Source: CAVALG01 sp045576295 (GTDB lineage: Bacteria > Bacillota > Clostridia > Oscillospirales > Acutalibacteraceae). From it: DNA of 64,000 bases. The stretch is from assembly GCA_045576295.1 (NCBI GenBank), contig JAZNGF010000021.1, forward strand, positions 1-64,000, written 5' to 3'. Each line of letters starts with the position of its first letter. The stretch's first letter is position 1. The position numbers and the translations under genes were made by a program. Below the pieces are notes generated by a model. That model searched no databases and was not told where the DNA came from. It saw nothing but the letters and a program-made list of their open reading frames with translations. Positions 1 to 8,619 of this stretch are shown here, piece after piece.

Positions 1-9
1 GTAAAAACA

Positions 10-3000
10 ATGGCAAAACATCTTAAAGTGCACTTAAGCTTAGCTTTGTGCATAGCAATTGTATTTTCGATGTTCTCGATGTGCTTCACCGCATCGGCAG
101 CAACGAGCTACAGTTGGGATTTCACAGGCGCCGACGGCGCAGCCCAAGCAGCCGATATGCTCGCGAATGCTACGCATGTGGTTGCTTCGAAGAATGGTAC
201 TACCACATCTTCAACCCTTACAATCGGCTATGATGCTGACAGTGCAGCTGTTGAATTAGCATCATCAAATTTCTCGGGAACAACAATGAACGCGGTATAT
301 CTTAACACACCTGATGGTGGCACACCTACATCGTTTAATGTTGTAACCGGATTTGTAGACACAACAAAAACAAACAATTTAGGTGCAGCTGTTGTTACCT
401 ATGCTGAAGACGACACTAGCTTTTACGCTGTACAGTTTGCATATTACAATGGCTTTAAACTCTATCACTATGAAATCAAGAAAAGCACCGCCAATGCTTT
501 AAAAGAAAGCACTGATGGTTATGAGCGTTGGAGCATCGGAAACTATGCAAGAGCAGTGCAGGCTTCATCACCTTCGTTTGATTTAATGCAGAAAAACGGT
601 CAGAATATCACCTCAGCTCCGTCGTTAGGCACCCAAGCTGCTATAAATGCGCTTAAAATTGAATATGATGTTCAGGTAGCTAATGGAGTTACAACTGTTA
701 TTGCAAAAATGTATGGTACAGTTGGCGAGGATTATTATGAATTCATCCTTAAACCTGTAACAATCACGAATTCAGGTGCTATTACCTATAACGGTTCAAG
801 CACTGCAAACTTCACCGTAGGCGAAAATTTCGAAAACGTATTCGGTGTGGGCTCGGCTTGGGCAGCTGCAGGCTCTTATTGGCAAATCTACTCAATGGAT
901 GCTGATTATGGCTTAGGCGAAGGCGGCGATACAGGCTGCGAGCACAGCTACGATTCAGTAGTAACCGATCCTACTTGCGAAAAAGCCGGTTACACAACCT
1001 ACACATGTTCACTTTGCGGTGATACCTACACAGGCGATGAAACCGCAGCTGCAGGCCACACAGAAGTTGTTGATGCGGCAGTAGCTGCTACCTGTACTGC
1101 AACAGGCCTCACCGAAGGTTCGCACTGCTCGGTATGTAATAAGGTTATCGTTGCACAGGAAGTAATTCCCGCAACTGATCACAGCTTTTCTGCCCCTGAA
1201 GTAACAAAGGCGCCAACCTGCACCGAGCCCGGTGTTGAAACAGGCACCTGCATAAACTGCGGCGAAACAACAGAAAACGAACTTGACGCTTTAGGCCACA
1301 GCTATGATTCAGTTGTAACAGAACCCACTTGCACGGTAGGTGGCTACACAACCTACACCTGTTCAGCTTGTGGCGACAGCTACACTGATGACGAAACAGC
1401 GGCTAAAGGCCATAGCTACGAGGAAACAACAGTTCCTTCAACTTGTACAGTAGCTGGTAAGATTACTTACACCTGTTCTTGCGGTGATAGCTATGAAACC
1501 GAGCTTCCTAAAGCAGACCATAGCTACGGCGACTGGGTTACAGATAAAGAAGCAACCAAAGAAGAAGCAGGTTCAAAACATAAAACCTGCTCTGTTTGCG
1601 GCGATGTAGTAACAGAAGAAATCCCCGTTATCGGCGCAGTTCCAAACTATAATTGGGATCTTACAAATGCAACCCAAGCATCTGATATGCTCGCAAACAG
1701 CATTCATATTGCTGGCAACGGCGCGCAAGAAACTGAAAATGCTATAAGCAAAACCACGGCGGCATATAATTCTGCAACTTCTAGCTTAGAATTAGGTTAT
1801 GCAACAAACTACAATACACCTATCAACGGCCTTTTAGTCAAAGCTCCTGCAGGCGCAGAGCTTTCATCATACTCAGCCGAAACAGGTTTAGTAGGAAGAA
1901 ACAATCTTAACGCAGTTTACAACGCAGGCGTTATTTACGCAACCGATGATAACAACGTTTACTTCGTAACGCTTTCATACTTCGGCGGCTTCAAGCTCTA
2001 CACATCATACAGAAACGTAGCAAACCGTGTTGACGGCGTTGCAACTGATGATTACTGGGCATTAAAGAAGGGATCTGCAACTCAGAAGAATGGCGAAGTT
2101 AAGTTCTACACCATTAAGAAGAATGGCGAAGTAGTTGCAGACTATGCAACTAACCTTAACACAGCAGCTCTTGAAAACTATGCTAAATTCCAGGCGAATA
2201 TCGCAACCGATCTTCCTGCAATCAGCCAGGCTGTATTAGCAGCAGCAAAATTCAATTACAGCGTAACAGTTAAAGATGGCGTTAGCACCATCGTTCCGTC
2301 GGTGGTATTCGCTTCAGCCGACAACACCTATGAAGTTATCTTTGCACCGGTTGTAGCAGATAGCACAGGCGTTAAATACCTTAACAGCAACTATGCTGAA
2401 ACCACTAACGCTACTTCCACATCTAACTATGCACCTGCAGCAGGTGTTGTTATGTATGGCAAACCGTCATCAGGCAACCCTGCAGTTCAGGTTTACTCAC
2501 TTAATGTTAACTACGGCGGCGAAACAGGCGGCGATGTACATACCCACAGCTACACATCAGTAGTAACTGCTCCCACCTGCACAGCTGAAGGTTACACAAC
2601 CTACACCTGTAGCGAATGTGGCGATAGCTACACAGGCGACGAAGTTCCGGCTCTCGATCACGATTTAAGCACTGCAACAGTTCCCGCAACCTGTACAGAG
2701 GCTGGTTCTACAACCACAACCTGCTCACGTTGCGACTATAAGAACGTTGAAGAAATCGAGGCAACAGGCCACGACAATGAAACAACAACCGTTGACGCAA
2801 CCTGTAAAGACAAGGGCTCTATAACCGTAACCTGTAAAGTTTGCGGCGAATCGGAAGTTACTGAAATTCCGGCCAACGGCCATACACCTGCCGAAGCAGT
2901 TGTTGAAAATAACGTAGCTCCCGATTGTGACACAGAAGGCTCATACGACGAAGTTGTTTACTGTTCGGTATGTGATGCTGAGATCAGCCGTAACACAATA

Positions 3001-3948
3001 ACAGTTGACGCTCTCGGTCACGACTACAACGCAGTTGTAACACCTCCTGCAGTTGGTGAACAGGGTTACACAACCTACACATGTTCAGTTTGCGGAGTAT
3101 CTTATGTTGATGATTATGTTGATGCAATACCCAAGGAAATCGTTAAAACAGCAACCGTAGTTCTTGATGGTAAGGTTAATGTTGTTGTTACAGCAACACC
3201 TAACTTCGAAGCATCTGCAATGGCAATCACAGTTAACGGCAAAACTTACGATATGGATAAGGGTGCTAACGGTGAATTCACCTACACAATCGAAAGATAC
3301 GCTCATCAGATGACCGAAACTTTCAAAATCAGCATCGAGGCTGATGGTGTTGTTGAACCTGGCACAATCTCAATCGCAGGATTGCTTGAATCAGTTTACA
3401 ACGGAACAGCAGATACTGAAACAAAGGCTTTAGCTATTGCAACCGCTAACTACGGCGCAGCAGCACAGGTTTACTTCGGGAACACAGACGTTCTCGCTAA
3501 CGACTGGGTAGACGAAGCTTACAAAACAACTGATTACACCCATAAAGATGTTGAAACAGTTGATATGAACACAGCTATAGCTGATGCTTACAGCGAAATG
3601 AGCTTATCAGCAGCTGTTCAGCTTGGCAACGAAATCAAGATGGTTGTTATCTTCGGCCATGAAGGTTTCGCAGGCAAGAACCTTAAGGTTACATGCGAAG
3701 GCCAAGAACTTACAGTGGTTGAAAACGCAGATGGCAGATTCTACGTTATCAGCGAGGGTGTTGCACCTGCTGATATGGATGCAGGCTACGATTTCGCAAT
3801 CACAGTTGATGGCGAAAAAGTTGCATCATTCACCTACAGTGTAAACAACTACATCAAGGATCTTGGCGCTGCAACAACCGATGCTGACTTAATAGCGCTT
3901 CTTAATGCAATGGTAGCATACGGCGTAGCAGCAAATAATTATAATTAA
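10..3948 (+). CDS. secreted cysteine-repeat surface protein
   Basis: Encodes 1312 residues with an N-terminal signal peptide (hydrophobic core, then FTASAA) and no sortase motif or membrane anchor. Layout: a beta-rich lectin-like domain (about 31-305), six repeats of 35-45 residues (about 310-545), a second copy of the first domain (about 546-838), five more repeats (about 843-1041) and a C-terminal beta-rich domain (1042-1312). Repeats start with His (HSYDSVV-type) and most then carry one Cys and a later CxxC (CSxCGDSYTGDE-type). Such repeats are common in surface proteins of gut Clostridia, but their function is unknown to me. The frame is open to the left edge. I take ATG at 10 because the signal peptide starts there; the ribosome binding site would lie outside the window. 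A small gene follows 21 bases later. Role in binding at the cell surface is inference. Confidence 0.8.
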   Translation: MAKHLKVHLSLALCIAIVFSMFSMCFTASAATSYSWDFTGADGAAQAADMLANATHVVASKNGTTTSSTLTIGYDADSAAVELASSNFSGTTMNAVYLNTPDGGTPTSFNVVTGFVDTTKTNNLGAAVVTYAEDDTSFYAVQFAYYNGFKLYHYEIKKSTANALKESTDGYERWSIGNYARAVQASSPSFDLMQKNGQNITSAPSLGTQAAINALKIEYDVQVANGVTTVIAKMYGTVGEDYYEFILKPVTITNSGAITYNGSSTANFTVGENFENVFGVGSAWAAAGSYWQIYSMDADYGLGEGGDTGCEHSYDSVVTDPTCEKAGYTTYTCSLCGDTYTGDETAAAGHTEVVDAAVAATCTATGLTEGSHCSVCNKVIVAQEVIPATDHSFSAPEVTKAPTCTEPGVETGTCINCGETTENELDALGHSYDSVVTEPTCTVGGYTTYTCSACGDSYTDDETAAKGHSYEETTVPSTCTVAGKITYTCSCGDSYETELPKADHSYGDWVTDKEATKEEAGSKHKTCSVCGDVVTEEIPVIGAVPNYNWDLTNATQASDMLANSIHIAGNGAQETENAISKTTAAYNSATSSLELGYATNYNTPINGLLVKAPAGAELSSYSAETGLVGRNNLNAVYNAGVIYATDDNNVYFVTLSYFGGFKLYTSYRNVANRVDGVATDDYWALKKGSATQKNGEVKFYTIKKNGEVVADYATNLNTAALENYAKFQANIATDLPAISQAVLAAAKFNYSVTVKDGVSTIVPSVVFASADNTYEVIFAPVVADSTGVKYLNSNYAETTNATSTSNYAPAAGVVMYGKPSSGNPAVQVYSLNVNYGGETGGDVHTHSYTSVVTAPTCTAEGYTTYTCSECGDSYTGDEVPALDHDLSTATVPATCTEAGSTTTTCSRCDYKNVEEIEATGHDNETTTVDATCKDKGSITVTCKVCGESEVTEIPANGHTPAEAVVENNVAPDCDTEGSYDEVVYCSVCDAEISRNTITVDALGHDYNAVVTPPAVGEQGYTTYTCSVCGVSYVDDYVDAIPKEIVKTATVVLDGKVNVVVTATPNFEASAMAITVNGKTYDMDKGANGEFTYTIERYAHQMTETFKISIEADGVVEPGTISIAGLLESVYNGTADTETKALAIATANYGAAAQVYFGNTDVLANDWVDEAYKTTDYTHKDVETVDMNTAIADAYSEMSLSAAVQLGNEIKMVVIFGHEGFAGKNLKVTCEGQELTVVENADGRFYVISEGVAPADMDAGYDFAITVDGEKVASFTYSVNNYIKDLGAATTDADLIALLNAMVAYGVAANNYN

Positions 3949-3969
3949 TAATAGGGGAGGAAAGATTCA

Positions 3970-4104
3970 ATGAAGAAATTCACAAACCCTGAAGTTGAAA
4001 TCGTGGTTTTAAACCAGAACGATGCTATCACCGTTTCGGGTACTTCACCAATATTACAATTACCTGATGTTGAGAACATATTACCTGAAGTATTCTTAAA
4101 TTAA
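3970..4104 (+). CDS. 44-residue peptide, 'PEVEIV...ITVSG' type
   Basis: A short gene with a strong ribosome binding site (GGGGAGG near 3954-3960) and ATG at 3970, ending in TAA just before an intrinsic terminator. The peptide begins MKKFTNPEVEIVVLNQND, continues with AITVSGTS and ends in LPEVFLN. Short Clostridia peptides with the pattern K-x-PE-[VI]-E-[VI] followed by an acidic turn and I-T-x-SG are familiar to me as unannotated hypotheticals. The pattern of a conserved amphipathic front and variable tail resembles a leader plus core, but no modification enzyme or exporter is next to it. It shares a transcript with the large repeat protein upstream. Function unknown. Confidence 0.6.
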   Translation: MKKFTNPEVEIVVLNQNDAITVSGTSPILQLPDVENILPEVFLN

Positions 4105-4114
4105 TCATAACAAC

Positions 4115-4150
4115 AACACCCCCCGAAGCTAAACTGCTTCGGGGGGTGTT
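4115..4150 (+). terminator. intrinsic terminator after surface-protein operon
   Basis: A 15-bp perfect stem (4115-4129 with 4136-4150, GC-rich CCCCCCGAAGC core) closes a 6-base loop and ends in a short T run. It ends the transcript of the repeat protein and the small peptide gene. Confidence 0.85.
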
Positions 4151-4170
4151 TCATGCAACTACTGTTTATA

Positions 4171-4218
4171 CCGTAGGGTCGCACCTGTGTGCCACCGCCT
4201 TTTACGGTGGTTATCCCG
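4171..4218. repeat. degenerate GTAGGG-type intergenic repeat
   Basis: Contains CCGTAGGGTCGC followed by GGTG/CACC-type inverted pieces (CCACCGCC ... GGTGG). It resembles weaker copies at 8506, 43005 and the better palindromic copies near 61589 and 61650. All lie between genes. Confidence 0.4.
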
Positions 4219-4235
4219 CACATCTATGTATCAAA

Positions 4236-4937
4236 TTAAATCATCGCAAAAAGCGGTGTTAAGCCAAGTGCGATTAAAATTGCAGGCAGGAAATTTGCAA
4301 CCTTTATCGAGGTTATTTTAAGCATATTAAGGCCTATCATAATAATAAGAACCGACCCAACAACCGACATATTTCCAATCATCGCAGATGTTAAATAGGG
4401 TTCAACAAACTTTGCAAGCAGTGCTATGCCGCCCTGCAGAATAAACAGCGGTATAACCGAAAATGAAACGCCGACCCCAAGGGTTGATGCCATAACGATT
4501 GACGCAATACCGTCGAGTATGCTTTTGGCGAAAAGGGTGTCGTAATTGTGGCGTATTCCCGCATCAATCGAGCCAACAATAGCCATTGCTCCAACGCAGA
4601 ACAGAAGCGTTGCCGAAACGAACCCTTCGGCAAATTTCACGTTTTTGTCGCCCTTTGAAAGCTTCTTTTCAACCGAATTTGCGAGCTTGTTAAGGCGCGC
4701 ATCGATTTTTAAAACTTCGCCTATAATAACGCCTAAAACCACCGCAAGTATCATAATGAGAACCTTGTTCCCGTCGGCCGCTTTATCGAAAATGCCAAGC
4801 ACGCCAATGCAAACAACGCAAACGCCTACACCGTTCATTATAGATTTGCTTAAGTTTTCGGGCATTCCTTTTTTTAAAAACAGCCCCACAATCGAGCCCA
4901 CAATAACAGCGGCAACATTAACCAACACACCAATCAT
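4236..4937 (-). CDS. DUF554 family membrane protein
   Basis: A 233-residue polytopic membrane protein with about six or seven hydrophobic segments. The opening (MIGVLVNVAAVIVGSIVGL) and the glycine-rich VGVCVVCIGVLGIFD and LCVGAMAIVGSID stretches match the DUF554 (YqgA-like) family, whose length is typically about 225-240 residues. Function of the family is not established; a transport role is a guess. It stands alone, convergent with the surface-protein operon and divergent from the phosphatase operon. A consensus-like promoter lies 35 bases upstream of ATG, and GAGGG precedes the start. Confidence 0.85.
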   Translation of the reverse strand: MIGVLVNVAAVIVGSIVGLFLKKGMPENLSKSIMNGVGVCVVCIGVLGIFDKAADGNKVLIMILAVVLGVIIGEVLKIDARLNKLANSVEKKLSKGDKNVKFAEGFVSATLLFCVGAMAIVGSIDAGIRHNYDTLFAKSILDGIASIVMASTLGVGVSFSVIPLFILQGGIALLAKFVEPYLTSAMIGNMSVVGSVLIIMIGLNMLKITSIKVANFLPAILIALGLTPLFAMI

Positions 4938-4971
4938 ATAAAACCCTCAAAATATAAATTTCTAAAATATT

Positions 4972-5000
4972 ATTATAATCGGTGTTAAAAACAAATTCAA
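4972..5000 (-). promoter_or_regulatory. sigma-A-type promoter for DUF554 gene
   Basis: On the minus strand TTGAAT (4995-5000) is followed after 17 bases by a perfect TATAAT (4972-4977). It points at the gene starting at 4937. Confidence 0.65.
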
Positions 5001-5088
5001 TCACTTAATTGTAAATTTCCTAATGCCAATAATCCTGCCTTCAGCACCCTTATAATCATTGCATTTCCATTAAAGGGAGGTATTTCAC

Positions 5089-5117
5089 TTGAAAAAACAC
5101 CTAACATACAGTATAAT
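5089..5117 (+). promoter_or_regulatory. sigma-A-type promoter for the 5.2-8.5 kb operon
   Basis: TTGAAA (5089-5094), a 17-base spacer and TATAAT (5112-5117). It lies 62 bases upstream of the phosphatase start and probably drives the four-gene run to pyrR. Confidence 0.7.
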
Positions 5118-5179
5118 AAAAAAATAATAGTTTGTTTTTTACAATTCTTGTATATACTTTTTGTGAACGGAGAAACTTT

Positions 5180-5788
5180 ATGAAGTGCTATACAATTCAT
5201 TTAATTCGCCACGGCAAAACAAATGCAAACACCGAAGGTCGCTATGCCGGAATAACCGATGTTCCGCTTAATGAATCGGGCAGAAAAGAAATTGAAGCCT
5301 TAGCGGCCGAAGGGCTCTACCCTGAGGTTGATATGGTTTATTCAAGCCCTCTTAAGCGTTGCACCGAAACAGCAGGGATAATTTACGATGGGCTCCCCAT
5401 AAATGTTGTTAACAACCTTAGCGAACTTGATTTTGGCGAGTTTGAAAACAAAACAGCCGCCGAGCTTGAAAGCAATCAAGACTACCTTGATTTTATCGGC
5501 GGAAGGCTCCAAAAAATTCCCGGCGGGGAAGATCTTACAAAGTTTACCGAGCGAATAGTTTTAGGCTTTAACGAGGTTGTTCGCCACCTTTCGCAGTCGG
5601 GCTATACCGATGCGGCTATTGTTATGCACGGCGGAGTTATTATGAGCTTGCTGGCGGCTTGTGCATTTCCAAGGCGTAGCCAGCTTGAATGGCAAAGCGA
5701 TAACGGCTGCGGCTACACCGTTTTAATAACCCCCTCGCTTTATGCAAAAAGCGGCGTTTTCGAAGTTATAGCACAGCTTCGCCCCTAA
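5180..5788 (+). CDS. histidine phosphatase (phosphoglycerate mutase family)
   Basis: A cytoplasmic phosphatase of the histidine acid/PGM superfamily, 202 residues. The catalytic LIRHGKTN motif is near the N-terminus (H11 forms the phosphohistidine), ADVPLNESG-like TDVPLNESG follows, SSPLKRCTETA gives the second arginine, and MHGG near H150 gives the second histidine. Members hydrolyse small phosphoesters; the alpha-ribazole phosphatase (CobC) branch looks similar, but no cobalamin gene is nearby, so the substrate stays open. I start at ATG 5180, preceded by GGAG with proper spacing, rather than at in-frame codons upstream. First gene of a run with an AEC transporter 35 bases downstream. Confidence 0.85.
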   Translation: MKCYTIHLIRHGKTNANTEGRYAGITDVPLNESGRKEIEALAAEGLYPEVDMVYSSPLKRCTETAGIIYDGLPINVVNNLSELDFGEFENKTAAELESNQDYLDFIGGRLQKIPGGEDLTKFTERIVLGFNEVVRHLSQSGYTDAAIVMHGGVIMSLLAACAFPRRSQLEWQSDNGCGYTVLITPSLYAKSGVFEVIAQLRP

Positions 5789-5823
5789 TGGGCTTTTATA
5801 AATTATTTTTAGGTTGATACATT

Positions 5824-6765
5824 ATGGTTGATCCGATTATTCTGCTTAACAGTGTTATACTTTTATTTTTGTTTTTAATACCGGGGTATGCCTTAAAAAA
5901 GTTTAACCTTATTGGCGAAAGCTTCGCCGGCGGTATTTCAAATTTAATACTTTATGCGCTTCAGCCTGCAATGATAGTTCGCTCATTCGCGTATGACTAT
6001 AACACAAGGTCGGCTATAAATATTTTATGGTCGTTTGTGTTTTCGGCGTTGTCGATAGGCGCGTTTTACCTTATTACCAACTTCTTTTTCGGCTCTTCGC
6101 CCGAAAGGCAGCGCAAGGTTTTAAGGTATAGCGTTGTGTTTTCAAACGCGGGGTATATGGGAATGCCCTTGGTAACGGCGGTTTGCGGCCCTGAGGCCGC
6201 CATTTGCGTTTCGGCTTATATTATCAGCTTTAATGTTTACGCTTGGAGCATCGGCTGCCTTATCTACACGGGTGATAAAAAATACATCTCTATTAAAAAA
6301 ATTCTAATAAACCCGGCAACGGTGCCAACCTATATTGGGCTTCTTATCTTCTTTTTGCCCATAAACGGCTACATTCCCGAAATTGTTATGAACGCAATGG
6401 ATGCGCTTAAAGAAATGGTGGCTCCAATGTCGATGATACTTGTTGGCATAAAGCTTGCCGAGGTTAAATTTGGGGGCACACTGCGCGACGGTGCGCTGTG
6501 GCTTAATATGGTGTTGCGCCTTGCCGTTATGCCCGTTGTTGCCTTTTTGATAATTAAGGTGGCGGTGCTTTTAGGCGCTAAGATCGACCCTGTTGTGTTG
6601 GCAGTAACGCTTATATGCGCGGCAACACCTGCGGCATCGGCAACCTGCATTTTTGCCGAAAAATTCGGCGAAGATTCGGTTTATGCAGGTAAGATAGTTT
6701 CAATTTCAACCCTTATTTCGGTTGTAACTATGCCGCTTGCGGTTCTTTTATTAAAATTAATATAG
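5824..6765 (+). CDS. AEC family transporter
   Basis: A 313-residue integral membrane protein with about ten transmembrane segments. The opening hydrophobic run with PGYALKKFNLIGE and the NLILYALQPAMI segment fit the auxin efflux carrier (AEC) family of Bacillota, as do SNAGYMGMPLV and the C-terminal TPAASATCIFAEKFG stretch. Characterised bacterial relatives move malate or other organic anions; the substrate here is unknown. The start ATG has an AGGTTG site. It sits 35 bases after the phosphatase and 8 bases before the LRR-dockerin gene, so it is very likely co-transcribed. Confidence 0.85.
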   Translation: MVDPIILLNSVILLFLFLIPGYALKKFNLIGESFAGGISNLILYALQPAMIVRSFAYDYNTRSAINILWSFVFSALSIGAFYLITNFFFGSSPERQRKVLRYSVVFSNAGYMGMPLVTAVCGPEAAICVSAYIISFNVYAWSIGCLIYTGDKKYISIKKILINPATVPTYIGLLIFFLPINGYIPEIVMNAMDALKEMVAPMSMILVGIKLAEVKFGGTLRDGALWLNMVLRLAVMPVVAFLIIKVAVLLGAKIDPVVLAVTLICAATPAASATCIFAEKFGEDSVYAGKIVSISTLISVVTMPLAVLLLKLI

Positions 6766-6773
6766 GTGATTCT

Positions 6774-7931
6774 ATGCAAAAAAATCTTAAACGGGCGCTA
6801 CTTCTTATGTTAATAGCGGCTGTTTGTGCGTTGGGTTGCTTTTCGGCATCGGCTTCGGTTTACGATGTGCTAACCTTCAACCCCGAAACAGGAACCATAA
6901 CCCGCTGCAACCCGCAGTATACCGGGAAACTAATTGTTCCTAAAAATATAAATAATGCTCTGGTTAGGGAAATAGATGTTTCGGCTTTTTCGGGTTGCAC
7001 AAAAATAACCGAAATTGTCCTTCCTGTTACACTAAAGAAAATAGGCGGCCTATCCTTTTCAGATTGCACCGCCCTTGAAAAGGTAACGGTTCCCTATGCG
7101 GTTAACACAATTGGAAAGTATGCCTTTCAAAACTGCACATCCCTTAACACGGTTGATATTAAAAATGGCGTTAAATGTGTCGACGACGGCGTTTTTTGGG
7201 GATGTGATTCGCTTAAAACCGTAACCCTTCCCGAATCGGTAACCGAAATCGGCATAGGTGCGTTTTATAAAAGCGGCCTTGAAGAAATCACGCTGCCGAA
7301 AAGCCTTGAAACACTGGGCTCTGCCGCGTTCGATAGTTGCGAAAACTTAAAAACTGTAACCTTTGAAGGCACTGTTACAGCGATTGGCGAATGGACCTTC
7401 TACGGTTGCACATCTCTTGAAGAAATAACACTGCCCAAAGGGCTCGAAAGAATAGAAAGCCTTTCTTTTGAAAACTGTTCTTCGCTTAAAGAAATAACCA
7501 TCCCCCAAAGCGTTACCCATATTGCCGATGATGCTTTTGCAGGCTGCGGCAACTTTACAATTGTAGGATATAAGGGGAGCGAGGCCCAAAAGTATGCCGA
7601 AGAGCATAACATCCCCTTCACAATTACCCATGATCACACCTTTGGCAAATGGGAAATTACAACGAATGAAACCCAAACGCTTGTTACAGGAACCTGCTCA
7701 CAGTGCAGCGCGGTTAGCTCAAGCAGCTTTGAAACAGCGGCAATAAAACAGGGCGATGCCAGCGGTGACAACATTGTGAATATTGTTGATTCGGTTATTA
7801 TTGCAAGGTATAGCGCAAATGTTGGGCTAATTTCAGCAAAGTCGGCCGCATCGGGCGATGTAACGGGCGATAAAATTGTTAATGTTCTCGATGCCGTTAT
7901 ACTCGCGCGCCGCGTTGCGGGGCTTGAATAA
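6774..7931 (+). CDS. secreted leucine-rich-repeat protein with C-terminal dockerin
   Basis: Signal peptide (MQKNLKRALL... ending SASA), then BspA/TpLRR-type repeats of about 23 residues (roughly 40-270; recurring FSGCTKI.EIVLP, AFQNCTSL), a linker with HDHTFGKWEI and CSQCS, and a type I dockerin at about 328-385. The dockerin has two calcium-loop/helix halves, GDASGDNIVNIVDSVIIARY and GDVTGDKIVNVLDAVILARR. Known roles: TpLRR domains bind proteins or surfaces, and a dockerin docks the protein onto a cohesin-bearing scaffold. It is therefore probably cell-surface attached without its own anchor. Eight bases separate it from the AEC transporter gene; pyrR follows 21 bases later, an odd neighbour for a secreted protein. 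Confidence 0.85.
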   Translation: MQKNLKRALLLMLIAAVCALGCFSASASVYDVLTFNPETGTITRCNPQYTGKLIVPKNINNALVREIDVSAFSGCTKITEIVLPVTLKKIGGLSFSDCTALEKVTVPYAVNTIGKYAFQNCTSLNTVDIKNGVKCVDDGVFWGCDSLKTVTLPESVTEIGIGAFYKSGLEEITLPKSLETLGSAAFDSCENLKTVTFEGTVTAIGEWTFYGCTSLEEITLPKGLERIESLSFENCSSLKEITIPQSVTHIADDAFAGCGNFTIVGYKGSEAQKYAEEHNIPFTITHDHTFGKWEITTNETQTLVTGTCSQCSAVSSSSFETAAIKQGDASGDNIVNIVDSVIIARYSANVGLISAKSAASGDVTGDKIVNVLDAVILARRVAGLE

Positions 7932-7952
7932 GGGCTTATTGGAGGAAGATTT

Positions 7953-8492
7953 ATGAGCAAACAGTGCAAGGCAGTTATTATGGATGAGGCTGCCGTTAAC
8001 CGCGCACTTAAAAGAATATCGCACGAAATTCTCGAGCGTAACAACGGTTGCGAAAACGTTTTTATAATAGGAATAAAGCGCCGCGGGGTTCCTCTTGCCC
8101 AAAAAATTGTTGATAACATTGAACAAATTGAGGGAACAAGGGTTGAACTGGGTGTGCTTGATATAACCTTCTGCCGCGACGATTTAAAACCGGGCGATGA
8201 TGAGCCAACCCTTAATAATTCCGATATCCCATTTGATGTTACGGGTAAAAAGATTATTTTGGTTGATGATGTGCTCTACACAGGCAGAACGGTTCGCGCC
8301 GCAATGGATGCACTTATGAGCCTTGGCCGCGCAGCGGCTATTCAGCTTGCCGTGCTGGTTGACAGGGGGCACAGGGAACTGCCCATTCGCGGCGATTATG
8401 TTGGCAAAAACGTGCCAACATCTAAACTTGAACGCATTGAGGTTAAAATCCCGCCTTATGATAACATAACCTCGGTTCAGTTGTTTGATTAA
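7953..8492 (+). CDS. pyrR: PyrR, pyr operon regulator / uracil phosphoribosyltransferase
   Basis: A 179-residue protein of the PyrR family. The PRPP-binding loop VDDVLYTGRT occupies about residues 104-113 and the early FIIGIKRRGVPLA and LDITFCRDDL stretches are typical. In Bacillota PyrR binds pyr mRNA in response to UMP to promote termination and has weak uracil phosphoribosyltransferase activity. No other pyr gene or PyrR-binding leader is visible in the window, so any regulation acts on distant targets. The ATG start has a GGAGGAAG site. Last gene of the operon beginning near 5180. Confidence 0.92.
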   Translation: MSKQCKAVIMDEAAVNRALKRISHEILERNNGCENVFIIGIKRRGVPLAQKIVDNIEQIEGTRVELGVLDITFCRDDLKPGDDEPTLNNSDIPFDVTGKKIILVDDVLYTGRTVRAAMDALMSLGRAAAIQLAVLVDRGHRELPIRGDYVGKNVPTSKLERIEVKIPPYDNITSVQLFD

Positions 8493-8505
8493 GCGATTAT
8501 TCCAC

Positions 8506-8530
8506 ACCGTAGGGGATGCGTTTCGCCGCC
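8506..8530. repeat. degenerate GTAGGG-type repeat
   Basis: CACCGTAGGGGATGCG followed by TTTCGCCGCC between pyrR and its terminator. A decayed copy of the element seen at 4171, 43005 and 61589-61673. Confidence 0.35.
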
Positions 8531-8574
8531 TGTTAAATTTAACGTAACAAAAACCACCAATAACTAAAAACAGT

Positions 8575-8619
8575 AAAACGATTGCCCAAGTGCTTATAAT
8601 GGCATTTGGGCAGTTTTTT
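8575..8619 (+). terminator. intrinsic terminator after pyrR
   Basis: AAAAC...TTGCCCAAGTGC pairs with GGCATTTGGGCAGTTTT around a 7-base loop and ends in six Ts. It lies between the convergent pyrR and SLOG genes and may serve both directions, because A residues precede the stem. Confidence 0.7.

Noticed and set aside
940..3135. Tandem DNA repeat in the surface-protein gene as a separate repeat element
   Set aside because: The repetition is at protein level in frame with the gene; the DNA copies are diverged.
5089..5127. TTG-started 12-codon frame behind a GGGAGG
   Set aside because: The same bases form a TTGAAA-17-TATAAT promoter; a 12-residue peptide is not needed to explain them.
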